DNA of 64,000 nucleotides from Peteryoungia rhizophila (GTDB taxonomy: Bacteria; Pseudomonadota; Alphaproteobacteria; Rhizobiales; Rhizobiaceae). The notes beneath the pieces were generated by a model. The model worked only from the letters and a program-made list of their open reading frames with translations, made no database searches and was not told where the DNA came from. Positions 62,854 to 64,000 of this stretch are shown here, in pieces (within the stretch, counting starts at the first letter, position 1; the number at the start of each line of letters is the position of its first letter). The stretch is from contig NZ_STGT01000004.1 in assembly GCF_004912145.1 (NCBI RefSeq), forward strand, positions 434,001-498,000, written 5' to 3'. Position numbers and translations under genes: made by a program.

Positions 62854-63849
62854 TTACGCGAAGATTATACGTCGACCGGTCCGAACGCTTTCAAGTGCCG
62901 CGTCGGCGAGTTCAAGTGCAAGCAGGCCATCTTCGCCACTGGGCGAGATTGGAGCACCGCTTTCAATTGCTGCAATGAAGCCAGCGATCTCATTAGCATA
63001 GGCCTCGGTGTATCTGGTCATGAAGAAGTCGTGGAGCGGCGGGCGGGTATAGCCGTCGGCCGTCGCGACCTCGATTGAGATGGGTCGCTGGTTTTCCGCA
63101 GAGGCAGAACCTTTCGAGCCATGGACTTCGATGCGCTGGTCGTAGCCGTAAGTGGCGCGACGGGAATTGGAGATCACCGCCTGGCGACCCGTTGGCGTTT
63201 CGAGGATGACGGTCACGCTGTCAAAGTCGCCGGCGGTCCCGATCTCTGGATCGACGAGGACAGCGGCGTGGGCGGAAACGGACGAGATCGCCTCGCCGTC
63301 CAGCAGGAACCGAGCCATGTCGAAATCGTGGATTGTCATGTCGCGGAAGATCCCGCCGGAGCGGGCGATATAGTCGAGCGGCGGCGGACCGGGATCGCGC
63401 GAGGTGATCGTGATCATCTCGACCTTACCGATGCGGCCATCATCGATCGTCTGTTTGACTGCCATGAAATGCGGATCGAAGCGTCGGTTGAAGCCGACCA
63501 TCAGTTTGGCCTTCGTCTGCTTGACCACATCGATGCAGGCTTTGACCCTGACAACGTCGAGATCGACGGGCTTCTCGCAGAAGATCGCTTTGCCGGCCCG
63601 AGCAAAGCGCTCGATCAGGTCGGCATGGGTATCTGTCGGTGTGCAGATGATGACCGCATGAATGTCGCGGGCTGCTTCGATGTCATCGATCGTGCGAACC
63701 TCGGCACCGTATTGAGCGGCGATCGATTGGGCGGCCGCCGGAAATGCATCGGCGACTGCGACCAGCTTCGCGTCAGGATTGTTACTTACAGCCTTGGCGT
63801 GCGCGCGGCCGATCCGGCCCGCACCGAGTAGAGCGAAATTCACTGTCAT
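62854..63849 (-). CDS. iolG: Myo-inositol 2-dehydrogenase
   Basis: The 331-residue protein belongs to the Gfo/Idh/MocA family: N-terminal Rossmann motif GAGRIGRAHAKA (residues 9-20), the conserved EKP at 92-94 (IFCEKPVDLD) with Lys93 as catalytic residue, and the HDFDMARFLL segment (from residue 174), as in rhizobial inositol dehydrogenases (IdhA). It oxidises myo-inositol to 2-keto-myo-inositol using NAD. Inositol use matters to rhizobia in the rhizosphere. The next gene upstream on the same strand (63873) runs off the window. Confidence 0.9.
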   Translation of the reverse strand: MTVNFALLGAGRIGRAHAKAVSNNPDAKLVAVADAFPAAAQSIAAQYGAEVRTIDDIEAARDIHAVIICTPTDTHADLIERFARAGKAIFCEKPVDLDVVRVKACIDVVKQTKAKLMVGFNRRFDPHFMAVKQTIDDGRIGKVEMITITSRDPGPPPLDYIARSGGIFRDMTIHDFDMARFLLDGEAISSVSAHAAVLVDPEIGTAGDFDSVTVILETPTGRQAVISNSRRATYGYDQRIEVHGSKGSASAENQRPISIEVATADGYTRPPLHDFFMTRYTEAYANEIAGFIAAIESGAPISPSGEDGLLALELADAALESVRTGRRIIFA

Positions 63850-63872
63850 CGTCTCGTCTCCTATCGACTCGA

Positions 63873-64000
63873 TCAGCCGTTGATCATGGTTGTGAAGCGA
63901 GCAAGCTCGTCCGCTGGCACACCGACATTCTGTCGATCCGCCGGATAGGCGCCGCTTTCGACGTCCTGGCGGAACTCCCGGAAGGCGGCGATCCGCTCTT
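63873..64000 (-). CDS. C-terminal end of a gene cut by the window edge
   Basis: The minus strand encodes an open C-terminus reading ERIAAFREFRQDVESGAYP, then ADELARFTTMING and a stop, ending 23 bp before the inositol dehydrogenase start. The pattern resembles the tail of ketopantoate hydroxymethyltransferase-like or related TIM-barrel enzymes, but the 42 residues are too few for a firm call. The rest of the gene lies outside the window. Confidence 0.5.
   Translation of the reverse strand, partial: ERIAAFREFRQDVESGAYPADRQNVGVPADELARFTTMING

Noticed and set aside
1..64000. CRISPR array, prophage or replication origin
   Set aside because: No spaced direct repeats with spacers, no phage structural or integrase genes, and no RepA, RepB or RepC genes or iteron arrays were seen.

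Overview
The window looks like an accessory stretch of a Rhizobiaceae genome (Rhizobium, Agrobacterium or a close relative), probably on a secondary replicon or in a plasmid-derived island. The evidence is a TRAP transporter with a LysR regulator, a PrsD/PrsE-like type I secretion operon with an RTX substrate, a myo-inositol dehydrogenase, IS3/IS66/IS110 remnants, decayed pieces of a conjugation gene (traG-like) and of a rhizobial plasmid gene (DUF1612-like), and a candidate alpha-r14-type small RNA. No replication origin, tRNA, rRNA, CRISPR array or complete prophage was seen.

Layout. 0-4.6 kb: LysR regulator, TRAP transporter (DctP, DctQ, DctM) and a GAF protein. 4.6-12 kb: a decay zone. 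It holds a LysR/XRE divergent pair, fragments of DUF1612, GNAT, ABC-binding-protein and LysR genes, an exported isochorismatase-like hydrolase, and an intact IS3-family element sitting exactly between an IS66 remnant and an IS110 remnant. 12-15 kb: the candidate small RNA, an AraC-type regulator and a small membrane protein. 15-20 kb: a thiol/redox cassette (DoxX-like membrane protein, Cys-rich MarR regulator, exported protein, AhpD-like protein, thioredoxin-like protein, class I amidotransferase). 20-25 kb: MOSC protein, catalase, flavin disulfide oxidoreductase with a DUF4126 membrane partner, and an IS3 remnant. 25-29 kb: a two-component locus (receiver-only protein, multi-PAS histidine kinase, FixJ-like regulator). 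29-38 kb: WrbA, three alpha/beta hydrolases, an SDR, a Tat-exported metallo-beta-lactamase-fold enzyme, a DJ-1-like protein and a 924-residue winged-helix/STAND regulator. 38-40 kb: three small exported proteins. 40-43.7 kb: LysR with a divergent SRPBCC-protein/quinone-oxidoreductase pair, then a LuxR-type regulator with a clean palindrome upstream. 44-48 kb: a four-gene cluster of envelope proteins of unknown function. 48-53.4 kb: small membrane proteins and an SbcD/SbcC-like (YhaO/YhaN-like) pair. 53.4-56 kb: a membrane protein whose end runs into a traG fragment, then a second LysR/XRE pair. 56-62.4 kb: the RTX/type I secretion operon. 62.8-64 kb: inositol dehydrogenase and the edge of another gene.

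Three patterns stand out. First, two nearly identical LysR genes (8 differences in about 296 residues), each divergent from an XRE gene and each next to debris of plasmid genes, lie as direct repeats about 49.6 kb apart, so recombination between them could excise most of the window. Second, two otherwise unrecognised anchored proteins (48677-49351 and 61748-62413) share an ungapped 28-residue Cys-to-Cys signature and may define an undescribed family, one member being in the RTX operon. Third, several intergenic regions carry clean RNA-like or operator-like structure that the genes do not explain. Functional calls rest on motif recognition by eye; no database search was run.
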